A stretch of 64,000 bases of DNA from Azospirillum sp. RU38E (GCF_900188385.1 NZ_FZOI01000017.1:62001-126000), one strand, 5' to 3'; positions 16,379-25,316 are shown, counted from the first letter of the stretch. The notes: generated by a model from the sequence alone, not told the origin. Program-made: numbers and translations.

Positions 16379-17986
16379 TCACAGGCCCAGCACGCCGGGG
16401 TTCAACCGGCGATCCGGGTCCAGCGTGCGCTTGACCTGTTCCAGCAGGGTGCGGCTGGCGGCATCGCGGCTGTCATAATAGGGATAGGTACGGCCGATCT
16501 GGAAATGGCCCAACCCGTTGCGGGCGAACAGGGCCAGCAGGCGCTGGCGGGACTTCTCCACCACAGCGGCGGCTTCCGCATTGGGCGGATTCACCGGCAG
16601 CTTGGCCATATGCCCCTGTTCAACATAGGCATGATGGACCGGCAGCATGGCATCGGGCCAATAAAAGGTGGGTTCGATCAAGATGGCATTGGTGGACATG
16701 CCACTGAACAGGAAGGCATTTTCCACCCCATGCGCATCCAGCTCCGCGCGCATGGAGTCGAATTCCGCCTCAATAGCCTGGAAAATCTCATGGGCGCGGG
16801 ACAGCGGCACCAGACAATGGATCGGCACCCAGCGTTCGCCATTGGGGCCGACCATGGAATTCAGCGCCATGAAAGGCTGGGCGCGCATGACTTTCGGGAT
16901 GGTATTTTCCACCTCCACCCCGTTGCAGGCGGCGGCAATGCGCCGCGCCTCAGCCAGATCGTCGGCCACCCCGGCGGCCGAGCGGCCTTCGCACACCACA
17001 TGCAAGGCGAAATCGCCATCATCAATGAAGCTGCGGCCGGCAAGCGCGATCTTCGCTGCCTCCTTCATGCCTTTCAGCAGCGATCCCTGCTTGCCGACGA
17101 CATTCTTCAGCGCCCCCAGATCGGCGGAAAGCGAGGCGCGCTTCAGCCGGATGCGGGTCAGCCGCGGATCGAAACCGCACAGTTCGCTGGCAATACCGGC
17201 CTTGGTCATGCCGGTCAGGGCCGCGAACATGTCGGTATCGGTCTTGAAGGAGAAGGAGGCATAGGCCTCATGCTTGGGCAAGGGCATCAGCCGCAGGGTG
17301 ATTTCCGCCTTGATGGCGAAGGCCCCGCAATCGCCATTGAACAGGCCGGCCATATCCGGGCCATAGAAGCGATAGAAGGGGCTGTCCCCATCGGCCCCGC
17401 GGGCACCGGTGCGCAGAATCTGCCCATCGGCCAGCACCGCCGTATAGGCCACCACGCTTTCCCCGCCCGTGCCATGGTGCCCGGCGCCAAAGAAGGCATT
17501 ACCCTGGGACAGGCCACCGCCGATCGTGGAGATCAGGCCCGACAGCGGCCCCCAGAAGGGCGTGCGCAGCCCCAGCGGGGCCAGCGTTTCATACAGCGTC
17601 TTCCAGGTGCAGCCGGCCTGCACCGTCACCACCATATCCTCGGCCCGCACGGCCAGCACCTTGTCCATGCGGGAAAGGTCGAGCGAGACGCTGTTGGGCG
17701 ATTGCGGCAAATAGCCCTTGGTGTAGCTCATCCCGCCGCCGCGCGGCACGCAATCGAACCCGGCTTCCCGCGCCGCCACGATGGTGGCGGCCAGCTGGGC
17801 CGTGTCAGCGGGTGCGGCGATCAGGGCGGCGGCTTCGTTGCCACGGCTATAGATATCCTGGGAAAAAAGCTCGCGCGCTGGATCGGCCCGGCGCACATTG
17901 TCGGCGCCGACGATGGCGGCCAGCCGCGTTGCCAGAGCGTCACTGCCCGTCGGCGGGGTGGGGATAGGGGGGGAAACCATGTTCAT
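16379..17986 (-). CDS. FAD-linked oxidase/dehydrogenase (FAD_binding_4; cresol/VAO or GlcD-like)
   Basis: Flavoprotein oxidising a hydroxy acid or phenolic side chain. The 535-residue protein has a PCMH-type FAD domain at about residues 20-240. The pyrophosphate-binding words are VPRGGGMSYTKGYLP near residue 85 and LISTIGGGLSQG near residue 150, with FGAGHHGTGGESVV next. A C-terminal oxidase domain ends DPDRRLNPGVLGL, the usual C-terminal signature of this superfamily. No signal peptide is seen. It is transcribed divergently from the tandem hydrolase gene, and a GntR-type operator lies between them (18029-18046), 43 bp from this start. The true substrate is unknown; D-lactate/glycolate-type and 4-cresol-type chemistry are both possible. 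Confidence 0.85.
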   Translation of the reverse strand: MNMVSPPIPTPPTGSDALATRLAAIVGADNVRRADPARELFSQDIYSRGNEAAALIAAPADTAQLAATIVAAREAGFDCVPRGGGMSYTKGYLPQSPNSVSLDLSRMDKVLAVRAEDMVVTVQAGCTWKTLYETLAPLGLRTPFWGPLSGLISTIGGGLSQGNAFFGAGHHGTGGESVVAYTAVLADGQILRTGARGADGDSPFYRFYGPDMAGLFNGDCGAFAIKAEITLRLMPLPKHEAYASFSFKTDTDMFAALTGMTKAGIASELCGFDPRLTRIRLKRASLSADLGALKNVVGKQGSLLKGMKEAAKIALAGRSFIDDGDFALHVVCEGRSAAGVADDLAEARRIAAACNGVEVENTIPKVMRAQPFMALNSMVGPNGERWVPIHCLVPLSRAHEIFQAIEAEFDSMRAELDAHGVENAFLFSGMSTNAILIEPTFYWPDAMLPVHHAYVEQGHMAKLPVNPPNAEAAAVVEKSRQRLLALFARNGLGHFQIGRTYPYYDSRDAASRTLLEQVKRTLDPDRRLNPGVLGL

Positions 17987-18028
17987 TGACCCGGACCTTC
18001 TGTTTCGCTGCTTTTTGTATTGATCTAT

Positions 18029-18046
18029 TTATATACCTATATACCA
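18029..18046. promoter_or_regulatory. Putative GntR operator, site 1
   Basis: TTATAT-N6-ATACCA between the divergent FAD oxidase and tandem hydrolase genes. The right half is identical to the four other strong sites and the left half is degenerate. The site is AT-rich in a GC-rich background and is placed to overlap both promoters. Confidence 0.6.
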
Positions 18047-18115
18047 TATTTCCAACAGAAAGCCGTGCGGCAAAAACAACGGCAGCAAAAATCGGACGGA
18101 ACAGGAGTGCAGGGT

Positions 18116-19798
18116 GTGGCGGAACCACAAATCTGTAAAGCCTATGTCGCAGTTGCCGGCGGGCAGGTACATTACCGCCGCGCGGGTTCCGGCCCGCCGC
18201 TGGTGTTGTTGCATGACAGCCCGCGTTCATCCCTGCTGCATCTAGACCTGATCCGCCATCTGGCGGACCGCTTTACGGTTTATGCGCTGGATACGCCGGG
18301 TTACGGGGAATCATCCCCGCTCAGCCCCCAGGGGCGGGCGCTGGCGGTGGCGGATTTCGCCGATGCGCTGGCGGCCACCGTCGCCGCCTTGGGGCTGGAG
18401 AAGGCGGGTTTCTACGGTTTCCATACCAGCTCCAAGATTCTGCTGGATTTCGCCGTCCGCCACCCGGAGAAGGTGGCGGTGGCCCTGCTGGATGGCCTGT
18501 CCATCGCCCCCGGCGGCGCGCCCGATCCCGCCTTCATTGATGCCTATATGCGCCCCTTCACGGTGGATGCGGATGGGTCTTTCCTGGCACGGGAATGGAC
18601 GCGGGTGCGCGACACCTGGCGCTGGTTTCCCTGGTTTGCCACCCGCCCCGGCAACCGGATGCCCATTGCCCAGCCGCCGCTGACGGAAATCCATGATTAT
18701 TTCCTGGATTATGCGATGGCCGGCCCGAACTATGCCGGGGCCTACCGGGCGGCCATGGAACATCAGCCACTGGATAATGTCCGCCGCAACACCGCCCCGA
18801 CGCAGATTTTCGCCCGTGCGGATGATGTGCTGGTCGGTTGCCTGGACCTGTTGCCCAGCCCTGGCCCGGCTGCCCTGTCGGTGACGCGCCTGTCTGCCGA
18901 CCGCCGGCAATGGATGGCCCATATCAAGGACCAGTTCGAAAGCTGTCGCGCCGACATGCGGGCGGGCCCGGCCCCGGTGGTGGCCATTGGTGGCCCGTTC
19001 AGCCAGTATATCGACCTCCCCCATGGTCAGATGCGGGTGCGCTCCATCGCTGGCATCGGCCGGCCGATTCTGCTGCTGCATGATCTGCCCGGCGGTGCCG
19101 CGGCAGAGACTGGGCTGCAGACGGCTCTGGCGGCCGCTGGCCGGCCGGTTCATGCCCCCGACCTGCCGGGCTGCGGCCAATCCGACCCGCTGCCCGCAGC
19201 CACTGCAGACGCCTATGCCACGGCCCTGGACCAGGCGGTAAAGGTGCTGGAACTGGGGCCGTTCGATCTGGTGGCAAACGGGCTTTCCGTACCCCTGGCC
19301 CTGGCGCTGCTGCGCGGGGGCCTGCCGATCCGCCGCGCTGTGCTGGACGGGATGCCGCTGCTGGAACCGGAAGCCCGCGCCGGGATGCTGGATTATCTGG
19401 CGGCCCCGCTGACACTGGATCGGGCGGGGGCGCATGTGCTGCGCGGCTGGCACGCGCTGCGCGATGCAGCGGCCAGCTTCCCGGCGCAGGACGGCGGCAT
19501 CCATGCCGTGCGCTGTGACAGTCTGGCGCTGGACGGGCAATCACTGTTCTCACGTCTGCTGGACATGCTGAAGCAGCCCACGCACCAGGGCGATGCCCTG
19601 CGGGCCGCCTTTGATCATGATGCGGCTGTCCGTCTGGCGGATGTGCCGATGCCCATCCTGTTGCCGGACGTGGCGGGCGACCCGCTTTATGCACAGGTGC
19701 CGGCGGCGGCGCGGATGCTGGCCCAGGCCAATATCCAGCCGCGTCCGGCGGATATAACCGCGCGCGCCGCCCTTTTCCTTTCCTTCCTGGCCGGGTGA
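18116..19798 (+). CDS. Tandem (double-domain) alpha/beta-hydrolase with His at the nucleophile position
   Basis: Two alpha/beta-hydrolase domains in one 560-residue chain. Domain 1 (about residues 10-270) has the oxyanion-side word LLHDSP (31-36), LDTPGYGES (59-66) and a nucleophile elbow reading GFHTS, so His103 stands where Ser or Asp is expected. Domain 2 (about 300-560) repeats LLLHDLPGG, APDLPGCGQSD and an elbow ANGLS, with Gly389 at the nucleophile position. GTG 18116 is preferred because AGGAG lies 8 nt before it. A start further upstream would overlap the operator at 18029-18046. It heads a plus-strand operon with the VOC, MFS and HapK-like genes (6 bp to the next). A paralogue is encoded at 45495-47060. 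It may be a cofactor-free lyase, dioxygenase or decarboxylase rather than an esterase; the reaction is unknown. Confidence 0.8.
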   Translation: MAEPQICKAYVAVAGGQVHYRRAGSGPPLVLLHDSPRSSLLHLDLIRHLADRFTVYALDTPGYGESSPLSPQGRALAVADFADALAATVAALGLEKAGFYGFHTSSKILLDFAVRHPEKVAVALLDGLSIAPGGAPDPAFIDAYMRPFTVDADGSFLAREWTRVRDTWRWFPWFATRPGNRMPIAQPPLTEIHDYFLDYAMAGPNYAGAYRAAMEHQPLDNVRRNTAPTQIFARADDVLVGCLDLLPSPGPAALSVTRLSADRRQWMAHIKDQFESCRADMRAGPAPVVAIGGPFSQYIDLPHGQMRVRSIAGIGRPILLLHDLPGGAAAETGLQTALAAAGRPVHAPDLPGCGQSDPLPAATADAYATALDQAVKVLELGPFDLVANGLSVPLALALLRGGLPIRRAVLDGMPLLEPEARAGMLDYLAAPLTLDRAGAHVLRGWHALRDAAASFPAQDGGIHAVRCDSLALDGQSLFSRLLDMLKQPTHQGDALRAAFDHDAAVRLADVPMPILLPDVAGDPLYAQVPAAARMLAQANIQPRPADITARAALFLSFLAG

Positions 19799-19804
19799 AA
19801 CCTG

Positions 19805-20719
19805 ATGACAGAATCCTTCGACCGTCACGGACGGATCAAGTGCGGCACCATTGCCACGCCGGTCTTCGATGCCTCGCTCGCCGATTACCGCGACCTGCTG
19901 GGGCTGGAACTGCTGGAACTGGGACAGGTTTCCGCCGATCTGGCCGCCAGCTGGGGCGCCCCCGCCGTGGCCGGTGCCCGCACCGCCCTGCTGCGCCCGA
20001 CCAGCGGCAATGGCTGTTATTACCGGCTGGTGGAGGTTGCCCCGACGCCGGATTACCGGCCGGCCCGCTCCTATGGTTGGGTTGCCTATGAAATCACCGT
20101 GGAAGATGTCTTCGCCCTGCATGAACGGCTGAAGGACAGCGGCTTCACCATCATCGGCCCGCCCAAGCTGGTGGAAGGGTTCAGCAATTTCATCCCCATG
20201 CAGGCTATCGGCCAGGGCGGGGAGATCGTCTATCTCAATCAGGTGCTGAAATCGATGAGCGACCTGGACCTACCCATGGCCGGGTCCGGTGTGGACACGA
20301 TCTTCATCGCCATCCTGGCGACCTCTGACATCAAGGCATCGCTGGCCTTCCAGGTGGAAAAACTGGGCTTTGCCGAGGGCGGCACCTACAACATCCCCTA
20401 TAGCGTCATCAACAATGCCTTTGGCCTGCCGGCTGACAACCGCACCACCATCACCATGACCAAGGTGGACCGGCTGCCGGTGGCGGAGATCGACCTTTAC
20501 CCCGCCGGCACCATCACCCGCCCCCGGCCGGACGGTGGCCTGCCCCCCGGCAATGCGGTGCTGAGCTTCAATATCGATGACCTGGACAAGGTGACGGCCC
20601 CCCTTCTGTCGCCACCGGCCTGGCGTGACGGGCCGCTTTATGCGGGTCGCCGGGTGGCCACGGTGCTGGGGCCGGATGGCGAGATTTTTGAACTGATCGA
20701 AACAGGGAAGGGCGTGTGA
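19805..20719 (+). CDS. VOC-superfamily protein with two glyoxalase-like domains
   Basis: 304-residue metal-binding-fold protein (glyoxalase/bleomycin-resistance/extradiol-dioxygenase superfamily). Module 1 (about residues 10-145) runs from IKCGTIATPVFDASLADYRDLLGL to GGEIVYLNQ. Module 2 (about 160-300) runs from VDTIFIAILATSDIKASLAF to VLGPDGEIFELIE, with the usual terminal Glu of the metal site. It lies 6 bp after the tandem hydrolase stop and overlaps the next gene's start, so translation is probably coupled. The family includes isomerases, lyases and ring-cleaving dioxygenases. Which applies is not visible, but a catabolic ring or side-chain reaction fits the neighbours. Confidence 0.78.
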   Translation: MTESFDRHGRIKCGTIATPVFDASLADYRDLLGLELLELGQVSADLAASWGAPAVAGARTALLRPTSGNGCYYRLVEVAPTPDYRPARSYGWVAYEITVEDVFALHERLKDSGFTIIGPPKLVEGFSNFIPMQAIGQGGEIVYLNQVLKSMSDLDLPMAGSGVDTIFIAILATSDIKASLAFQVEKLGFAEGGTYNIPYSVINNAFGLPADNRTTITMTKVDRLPVAEIDLYPAGTITRPRPDGGLPPGNAVLSFNIDDLDKVTAPLLSPPAWRDGPLYAGRRVATVLGPDGEIFELIETGKGV

Positions 20720-21954
20720 TGCGTGATGCCGGTAAAGGGGAATTTTCCCGCGCCTGGACGGTACTGCTGGCGGCCCTGGTGGCCACCATGTGCGGCGCCT
20801 CGCCCGTTCCCTTCAACACGATCGGTTCGTTTCTGAAGCCGCTTTCGGCGGAATTTGGCTGGAATCCCGGCCAAATCATGATCGGCATCATGTGCTATGG
20901 CCTGTCCGGCTGTGTCATGGCGCCCGTCATCGGGGCGCTGGCGGATAAGTACGGGGCCCGGCGTGTCGGCATGTTGTCGCTGCTCGGCTTCGGCCTGGCC
21001 TTTGCCAGTGTCGGGCTGGTGAGCAGCCTGCCGATGTTTTATGCTCTGTATCTGCTGGTCGGGCTGCTGGGGATCGGTTCCACGCCGATCACCTGGTCGC
21101 GCGCCGTCAATCTCTGGTTCGTGCAGAACCGGGGGCTGGCTCTGGGCATCATGCTGCTGGGCACCGGTGTGGCCGGTTTCATCCTGCCCAGCCTGACCGT
21201 CTATCTGATTAATCATACTGGCTGGCGGTGGGCCTATGGCTTGATCGCCCTGTTGCCGCTGCTGGTGGCCCTGCCCATCGTCATCGCCTTCATGCGCGAA
21301 CCCAAGCCGGGGGAGGTGCCGACCGCCGATGCCGGTACCAGCACGAAGACGGGCTTCACCCTGGCGGCGGCGCTGCGTGACAGGCGTTTCTGGATCATGG
21401 CCGTCTCCTTCATACTGGTCTCCATCGCCTATGGCGGGTTCCATACCAACCTGCAGAACATGATCCGCCTGAAGGGGATCAGCGACGGCACCGGTGCCCT
21501 GATCGCTGGCTGCGTTGGCCTATCCATCATTGTTGGCCGGGTTGGTACCGGCCTGCTGGTGGACCGGTTCTGGGCCCCGCTGGTGGCACTGCCGCTCTTG
21601 TCCATGCCGGCTTTGGCCTGCGGCATCTTCATCACCGATGCGCCGCCTTTGGCGCTGATCGTGCTGGCAGCCGTCATGCTGGGTTTCGCGGCCGGGGCGG
21701 AAACCGACCTGATCGCCTATCTGGCCGGGCGCTATTTCGGCATGGCCTACTATGGCCGCATCTATGGAATGCTCTATGCCGCCTTTGCCGGTGGGTCCGC
21801 CATTTCCCCGCCGCTCTATGGTTATGTGGTCGCTACCCATGGCAATTACACGCCGATCCTGATCGCATCGGCGGTGATGTTTGTCGTCGGTGCGATCCTG
21901 TTGATGCTGCTGGGTCGCTACCCCACCAGTTTCCCCATCGTTAAGTCAGCCTGA
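20719..21954 (+). CDS. MFS transporter (12-TM carboxylate-type permease)
   Basis: Inner-membrane secondary carrier of 411 residues with about 12 hydrophobic segments. The typical MFS loop 2-3 signature appears as GALADKYGARRVG near residue 75. A central cytoplasmic loop (REPKPGEVPTADAGTSTKT) divides two six-helix halves. The product ends in a short basic tail. The ATG at 20719 overlaps the stop of the VOC gene (TGATG); a GTG at 20716 is a less likely alternative. Membership in the hydrolase-VOC-MFS-HapK operon makes it the likely inner-membrane uptake step for the compound imported by the TonB receptor at 42345-44639. The substrate is unknown; monocarboxylate-like permeases of this class are common in such clusters. 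Confidence 0.87.
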   Translation: MRDAGKGEFSRAWTVLLAALVATMCGASPVPFNTIGSFLKPLSAEFGWNPGQIMIGIMCYGLSGCVMAPVIGALADKYGARRVGMLSLLGFGLAFASVGLVSSLPMFYALYLLVGLLGIGSTPITWSRAVNLWFVQNRGLALGIMLLGTGVAGFILPSLTVYLINHTGWRWAYGLIALLPLLVALPIVIAFMREPKPGEVPTADAGTSTKTGFTLAAALRDRRFWIMAVSFILVSIAYGGFHTNLQNMIRLKGISDGTGALIAGCVGLSIIVGRVGTGLLVDRFWAPLVALPLLSMPALACGIFITDAPPLALIVLAAVMLGFAAGAETDLIAYLAGRYFGMAYYGRIYGMLYAAFAGGSAISPPLYGYVVATHGNYTPILIASAVMFVVGAILLMLLGRYPTSFPIVKSA

Positions 21955-21973
21955 CAGAAAGAAAGGATATTCC

Positions 21974-22282
21974 ATGTCCAGCCGCATCGTCGCCCTGTTC
22001 AACCTGAAGCCGGGTGTGAGCGTTGAACAATATGAAGCCTGGGCGAAGGAAAAGGATCTGCCGGTGGTCAATGGCCTGAAGTCCATTGACAGCTTCGAGG
22101 TGTTTCGCGTCACCGGCTCCCTGACGGGCGGTGCCGCACCCTATCAATATGTGGAAATCATCGATATCGCCGACATGGAAGGTTTCGGTCAGGATATCGC
22201 CACAGAGAAGATGCAGGCCATCGCGGCCGAGTTCCAGGCCCTGGCCGACGTGGTGTTCCTGACCACGGACAAGCTGGGCTGA
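21974..22282 (+). CDS. REDY/HapK-like small dimeric alpha-beta barrel protein
   Basis: 102-residue soluble protein starting SSRIVALFNLKPGVSVEQYE and containing SIDSFEVFRVTG and YVEIIDIADMEGFGQDI. This pattern matches the REDY-like/HapK family, first named from prodiginine-type pathways; family assignment is from recognition only. The fold is expected to be a ferredoxin-like dimeric barrel, as in EthD or ABM proteins. No catalytic residue is certain. It is the last gene of the operon, 19 bp after the MFS gene, and is followed by a terminator hairpin at 22305-22340. A role in binding or transforming a reactive pathway intermediate is plausible but is inference. Confidence 0.7.
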   Translation: MSSRIVALFNLKPGVSVEQYEAWAKEKDLPVVNGLKSIDSFEVFRVTGSLTGGAAPYQYVEIIDIADMEGFGQDIATEKMQAIAAEFQALADVVFLTTDKLG

Positions 22283-22304
22283 TCTTTGCTGATTATCCTT
22301 CAGT

Positions 22305-22340
22305 GAAAAGGGGCGGTGCCGTAGGGCGCCGCCCCTTTTC
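22305..22340. terminator. Bidirectional terminator between convergent genes
   Basis: Perfect 12-bp stem, GAAAAGGGGCGG pairing with CCGCCCCTTTTC, around a 12-nt loop. The A and T runs at the stem ends give a U-tract on either strand. It lies between the plus-strand HapK-like gene (stop 22282) and the minus-strand MmgE/PrpD gene (stop 22345), so it can serve both. Confidence 0.85.
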
Positions 22341-22344
22341 CATG

Positions 22345-23712
22345 TCAGCCCTCCAGCGCCGTCCATATGGCCGCAGCGGCGTCCGTCTCTTCCGCCAGCC
22401 TGTCGAACAGGGCTTCCACCTTCTCGTGCCGACCGACGGCACCGCCAAATTCCAGGCAGCGCCGGGCCTTTTCCAGATGTTCCTGGCGGGACAACGGCCA
22501 GGTGGGGGCGCCAAACTGGGCCGTCACATCCACCGACACTTCGCGCCCATCCACCAGCGTGGCAATGGCGCGGGCCGGCACAAAGGCGGCGGGATCGGGA
22601 TTGCCATCATCCTCCACCACGATCCGCCGGGCGATATCGGCAATATCGGGATCGTTCAGCCGTTCCGGCCCGAAATCGGCCAGTCCCACCGTGCCCCGCG
22701 TCAGCACCACCCCGCCCAGATAGGCAAAGCACAGCCGTGCATAGGCCGGCGCCATCTCCGCCTTGGGCGGTCGGCCGACCAGCCGGGCGATCAGTGGTGG
22801 GGCACGATAGGTGAGCTTTTTCAGGTTGATGGCTGTCACCCCCTGTTCGCGCATCAGCATCTGGGTGGCGACGATGGCGCCGTGGGCGGCGCGACCGGTG
22901 GGGAAGGGCTTCCAGCTCACCTCCTCAATCCGGTGGGGGCCTTTCAAACCATCCAGCAGCCGGTTGATATCATGGCCTGTCTCAAACAGCGCCAGATAGC
23001 CAAACGGCCCATCGATGGAGCCCAGTGGCCCCGGAAGCCCGGCCATTGCCAGATCGACCGCCTGCAGGGCAGAGCGGGCGGCCCCAGCGATCTGCAAGGG
23101 CAGGGTGGGTTTGCCTTCCACATGCGCCTGCATGGTGCCGGACGCATAGGCGAGCGCATAGCCGAAGGCATTCAGCGTCACCTCTTTCGACAGGCCGCGC
23201 AGATTGGCGATGGCGGCGACACAGCCGAAAATGCCGGCCGTGGCCGGGCGGAAGAATTTCAGCGGTGTCGTCACCGCCATGCCCAGCCCGGCCACGACAT
23301 CAACCCCCGCCACCAGGGCGGTCAGGAACCGTTGCCCATCATAGGGGCCGCTGCGGTCGGCTTCGGCCAGCAGGGCGGATGCGACCGTGGCCAACGGATG
23401 GGCCACCGCCGGTTCATGCACACAATCAAATTCCTGGGAATGGATTTGAAAAGCATTGATGAAGGCCGCATGGGGGGCCGGCAGGCGCAGGCCCGGCCGG
23501 CCCAGCACCCGCCCGCCGCCATCGGCCCCCGGCTCTCCCCACAGGCGGGCGGCTTTCAGCACGTCATCAGCATGGGCCGCCTTCGCGCCAGCCACGCCGA
23601 CACACAGGCTGTCATGCAGGAAGGTGGCTGCCATGGTGCGGGTTTGCGCGGGCAGATCGGCCCAGCGCTGCGACAGGACATGATCGACAAGGATTTCAGC
23701 GGCGTTGGGCAA
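22345..23712 (-). CDS. MmgE/PrpD-family dehydratase/isomerase-like protein
   Basis: 455-residue member of the 2-methylcitrate dehydratase/cis-aconitate decarboxylase/iminodisuccinate epimerase superfamily. The order is typical: HDSLCVGVAG near residue 30, HAAFINAFQIHSQEFDCVHE with its HxxxxxD-like acid-binding segment near residue 85, HPLATVASALLA, a central GKPTLPLQIAGAARSALQAVDLA segment, and WKPFPTGRAAHGAI near residue 280. The TTG at 23712 was chosen because AGGAG lies 8 nt upstream and the protein begins right at the conserved region. The longer open frame (to 24321) would run through the operator at 23761-23778 and into the divergent flavoprotein gene. It is co-controlled with that gene by the shared operator. 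Probable role: dehydration, isomerisation or decarboxylation of a polycarboxylate intermediate. Confidence 0.85.
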   Translation of the reverse strand: MPNAAEILVDHVLSQRWADLPAQTRTMAATFLHDSLCVGVAGAKAAHADDVLKAARLWGEPGADGGGRVLGRPGLRLPAPHAAFINAFQIHSQEFDCVHEPAVAHPLATVASALLAEADRSGPYDGQRFLTALVAGVDVVAGLGMAVTTPLKFFRPATAGIFGCVAAIANLRGLSKEVTLNAFGYALAYASGTMQAHVEGKPTLPLQIAGAARSALQAVDLAMAGLPGPLGSIDGPFGYLALFETGHDINRLLDGLKGPHRIEEVSWKPFPTGRAAHGAIVATQMLMREQGVTAINLKKLTYRAPPLIARLVGRPPKAEMAPAYARLCFAYLGGVVLTRGTVGLADFGPERLNDPDIADIARRIVVEDDGNPDPAAFVPARAIATLVDGREVSVDVTAQFGAPTWPLSRQEHLEKARRCLEFGGAVGRHEKVEALFDRLAEETDAAAAIWTALEG

Positions 23713-23758
23713 GGCGGAAACTCCTGGAGCGGATGCGAATTCCGGTTCAAACCTACAT

Positions 23759-23780
23759 AATGGTATGTCATTATACCATT
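23759..23780. promoter_or_regulatory. Putative GntR operator, site 2 (perfect palindrome)
   Basis: AATGGTAT-GTCATT-ATACCATT: a perfect 8-bp inverted repeat around a 6-bp spacer. It lies between the divergent MmgE/PrpD gene (TTG 23712) and flavoprotein gene (ATG 23816). It is the best-matching copy of the five-site family. Confidence 0.75.
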
Positions 23781-23815
23781 CAAAATCCAGATCCGGGTAA
23801 TGATAGGGAAGCAGC

Positions 23816-25210
23816 ATGTCGGTGATTTTGACCCGTGACACGCCTTTTGAGGCGACCGTCCCCCTGTTGGTCGTGGGCGGTGGTGCCTGTGGCCTGACGG
23901 CGGCGCTGGCCGCCCGTGACGAGGGGGTCGAGGTCGTGGTGCTGGAACGTGATCCCCTGCCGCAGGGCAGCACCTCTATGTCACTGGGCGCGCTCTGCGC
24001 CTCCGGCTCCGCTGAGCAGAAGCGCCATGGCGTGGAGGATGGCGAAGAACGCTTCTTCCAGGATGTCATGGCAAAGACCCATGGCACGGCCGACCCGCTG
24101 CTGGCCCGTGTGGTGGGGGCGGAATCCGGCCCGGCGCTGGATTGGCTGGCCGAACGGCATGGGGTGGAACTGGTGCTGGAAACCGGCTGGAAGCCCGCCT
24201 TCGGCCATAGCGTGATGCGGATGCATGTCACCCCCGGCCGCACCGGGGCCGACCTGATGGAACGGCTGGTGGCCGCGTGCGAACGGGCGGGGGCCGATAT
24301 CCTGACCGATGCCCATGTCACCGCGCTTTATGCCGAGGGGGAGCGGGTGACCGGCGTGCGCCTGCAGCGCCCCGATGGCAGCACGGAGGATATCGGCTGT
24401 GACGCGCTGGTGTTGGCCAGCTGCGGCTTTGGCGGCAATCACCAGATGGTGGCAGAAAACATCCCCTCCATGGCCCATGCCCGCTATTTCGGCTGGGAAG
24501 GCAACCAGGGCGACGCCATCCTGTGGGGCAAGGCGCTGGGGGCCGGTCTGGGCGATATGGATGCCTATCAGGGCCTGGGCCTGTTGGCCGATCCGCAGGG
24601 GATCGACGTCAATCCCCGCCTGCTGATCGAAGGCGGGGTCCAGGTCAACCAGCGGGGCGAGCGTTTCGGGCATGAGCTGGAGGATGTCTCCGGCGCCGGT
24701 GCCCGCGTCATCGCCCAGCCGGGTGGTGTGGCCTGGGTGATCTATGACGACCGCATCCACCAGAACTGCAAGGAACTGCCGCAATATAAGGTGCTATCGG
24801 GCCTGGGTGGCATCCGCTCTGCCCCCGATATCGAAGGGCTGGCGGCACAGGCCGGCATCGATCCGGCGGGGCTGGCGCGTACCATGGCGGAGGTGGCCGG
24901 GTTCGTCGCCAGCGGGGAGCAGGATGGCTTTGGCCGCGCCTTCCCCGGCCCGGCGCTGGCCTCCCCCTTCTACGCCGCCCGCGTCACCGGGGCGCTATTC
25001 CACACCCAGGGCGGGTTGCTGGTGGATGAGAATGCCCAGGTCCGCCGGGCGGATGGCGGCCTGCTGCCCAATCTCTATGCCGGCGGCGGTGCCGCCCGCT
25101 CCATCAGCGGCCCCGGCCCGTCCGGCTATCTGCCGGGGGCAGGGCTGTGCATGGCCGTAACGCTGGGCCGGCTGGCCGGGCGGGCGGCGGGGCGGGCGGT
25201 GAAGGGGTGA
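23816..25210 (+). CDS. FAD-dependent dehydrogenase (fumarate reductase/KstD-like flavoprotein)
   Basis: 464-residue flavoprotein of the succinate dehydrogenase/fumarate reductase and 3-ketosteroid dehydrogenase superfamily, likely adding or removing hydrogen across a C-C bond. An N-terminal dinucleotide-binding motif reads LLVVGGGACGLTAALAA near residues 17-33, followed by VVVLERD. SLGALCASGS lies near residue 57. GYLPGAGLCMAVTLGR at the C-terminus is the usual FAD-closing motif, with LYAGGGAARSISGP just before. No signal peptide or haem motif is present, so the protein is cytosolic. It is transcribed away from the MmgE/PrpD gene and shares operator site 2. It may form an operon with the SDR gene, although a large inverted repeat separates them. 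Confidence 0.85.
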   Translation: MSVILTRDTPFEATVPLLVVGGGACGLTAALAARDEGVEVVVLERDPLPQGSTSMSLGALCASGSAEQKRHGVEDGEERFFQDVMAKTHGTADPLLARVVGAESGPALDWLAERHGVELVLETGWKPAFGHSVMRMHVTPGRTGADLMERLVAACERAGADILTDAHVTALYAEGERVTGVRLQRPDGSTEDIGCDALVLASCGFGGNHQMVAENIPSMAHARYFGWEGNQGDAILWGKALGAGLGDMDAYQGLGLLADPQGIDVNPRLLIEGGVQVNQRGERFGHELEDVSGAGARVIAQPGGVAWVIYDDRIHQNCKELPQYKVLSGLGGIRSAPDIEGLAAQAGIDPAGLARTMAEVAGFVASGEQDGFGRAFPGPALASPFYAARVTGALFHTQGGLLVDENAQVRRADGGLLPNLYAGGGAARSISGPGPSGYLPGAGLCMAVTLGRLAGRAAGRAVKG

Positions 25211-25241
25211 GGGAAGTCACACTCCGGTAAACATGTTTTGA

Positions 25242-25316
25242 ACCGTCATTCCCGCGAAGGCGGGAATCCATAATCCGTTCTGTCGTTTGGATTCCCGCCT
25301 TCGCGGGAATGACGGT
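25242..25316. repeat. Perfect 29-bp inverted repeat (REP/terminator-like hairpin)
   Basis: Arms 25242-25270 and 25288-25316 are exact reverse complements around a 17-nt loop. Each arm contains its own smaller palindrome (TTCCCGCGAAGGCGGGAA). This GTCATTCCCGCGAAGGCGGG-type sequence resembles widespread repetitive extragenic palindromes of Gram-negative genomes. It sits between the flavoprotein and SDR genes and could stop or stabilise the transcript. Confidence 0.88.

Noticed and set aside
23713-24321. Long N-terminal extension of the MmgE/PrpD frame
   Set aside because: It would overlap the divergent flavoprotein gene and the operator. A TTG with a well-spaced AGGAG site gives a normal-length protein.
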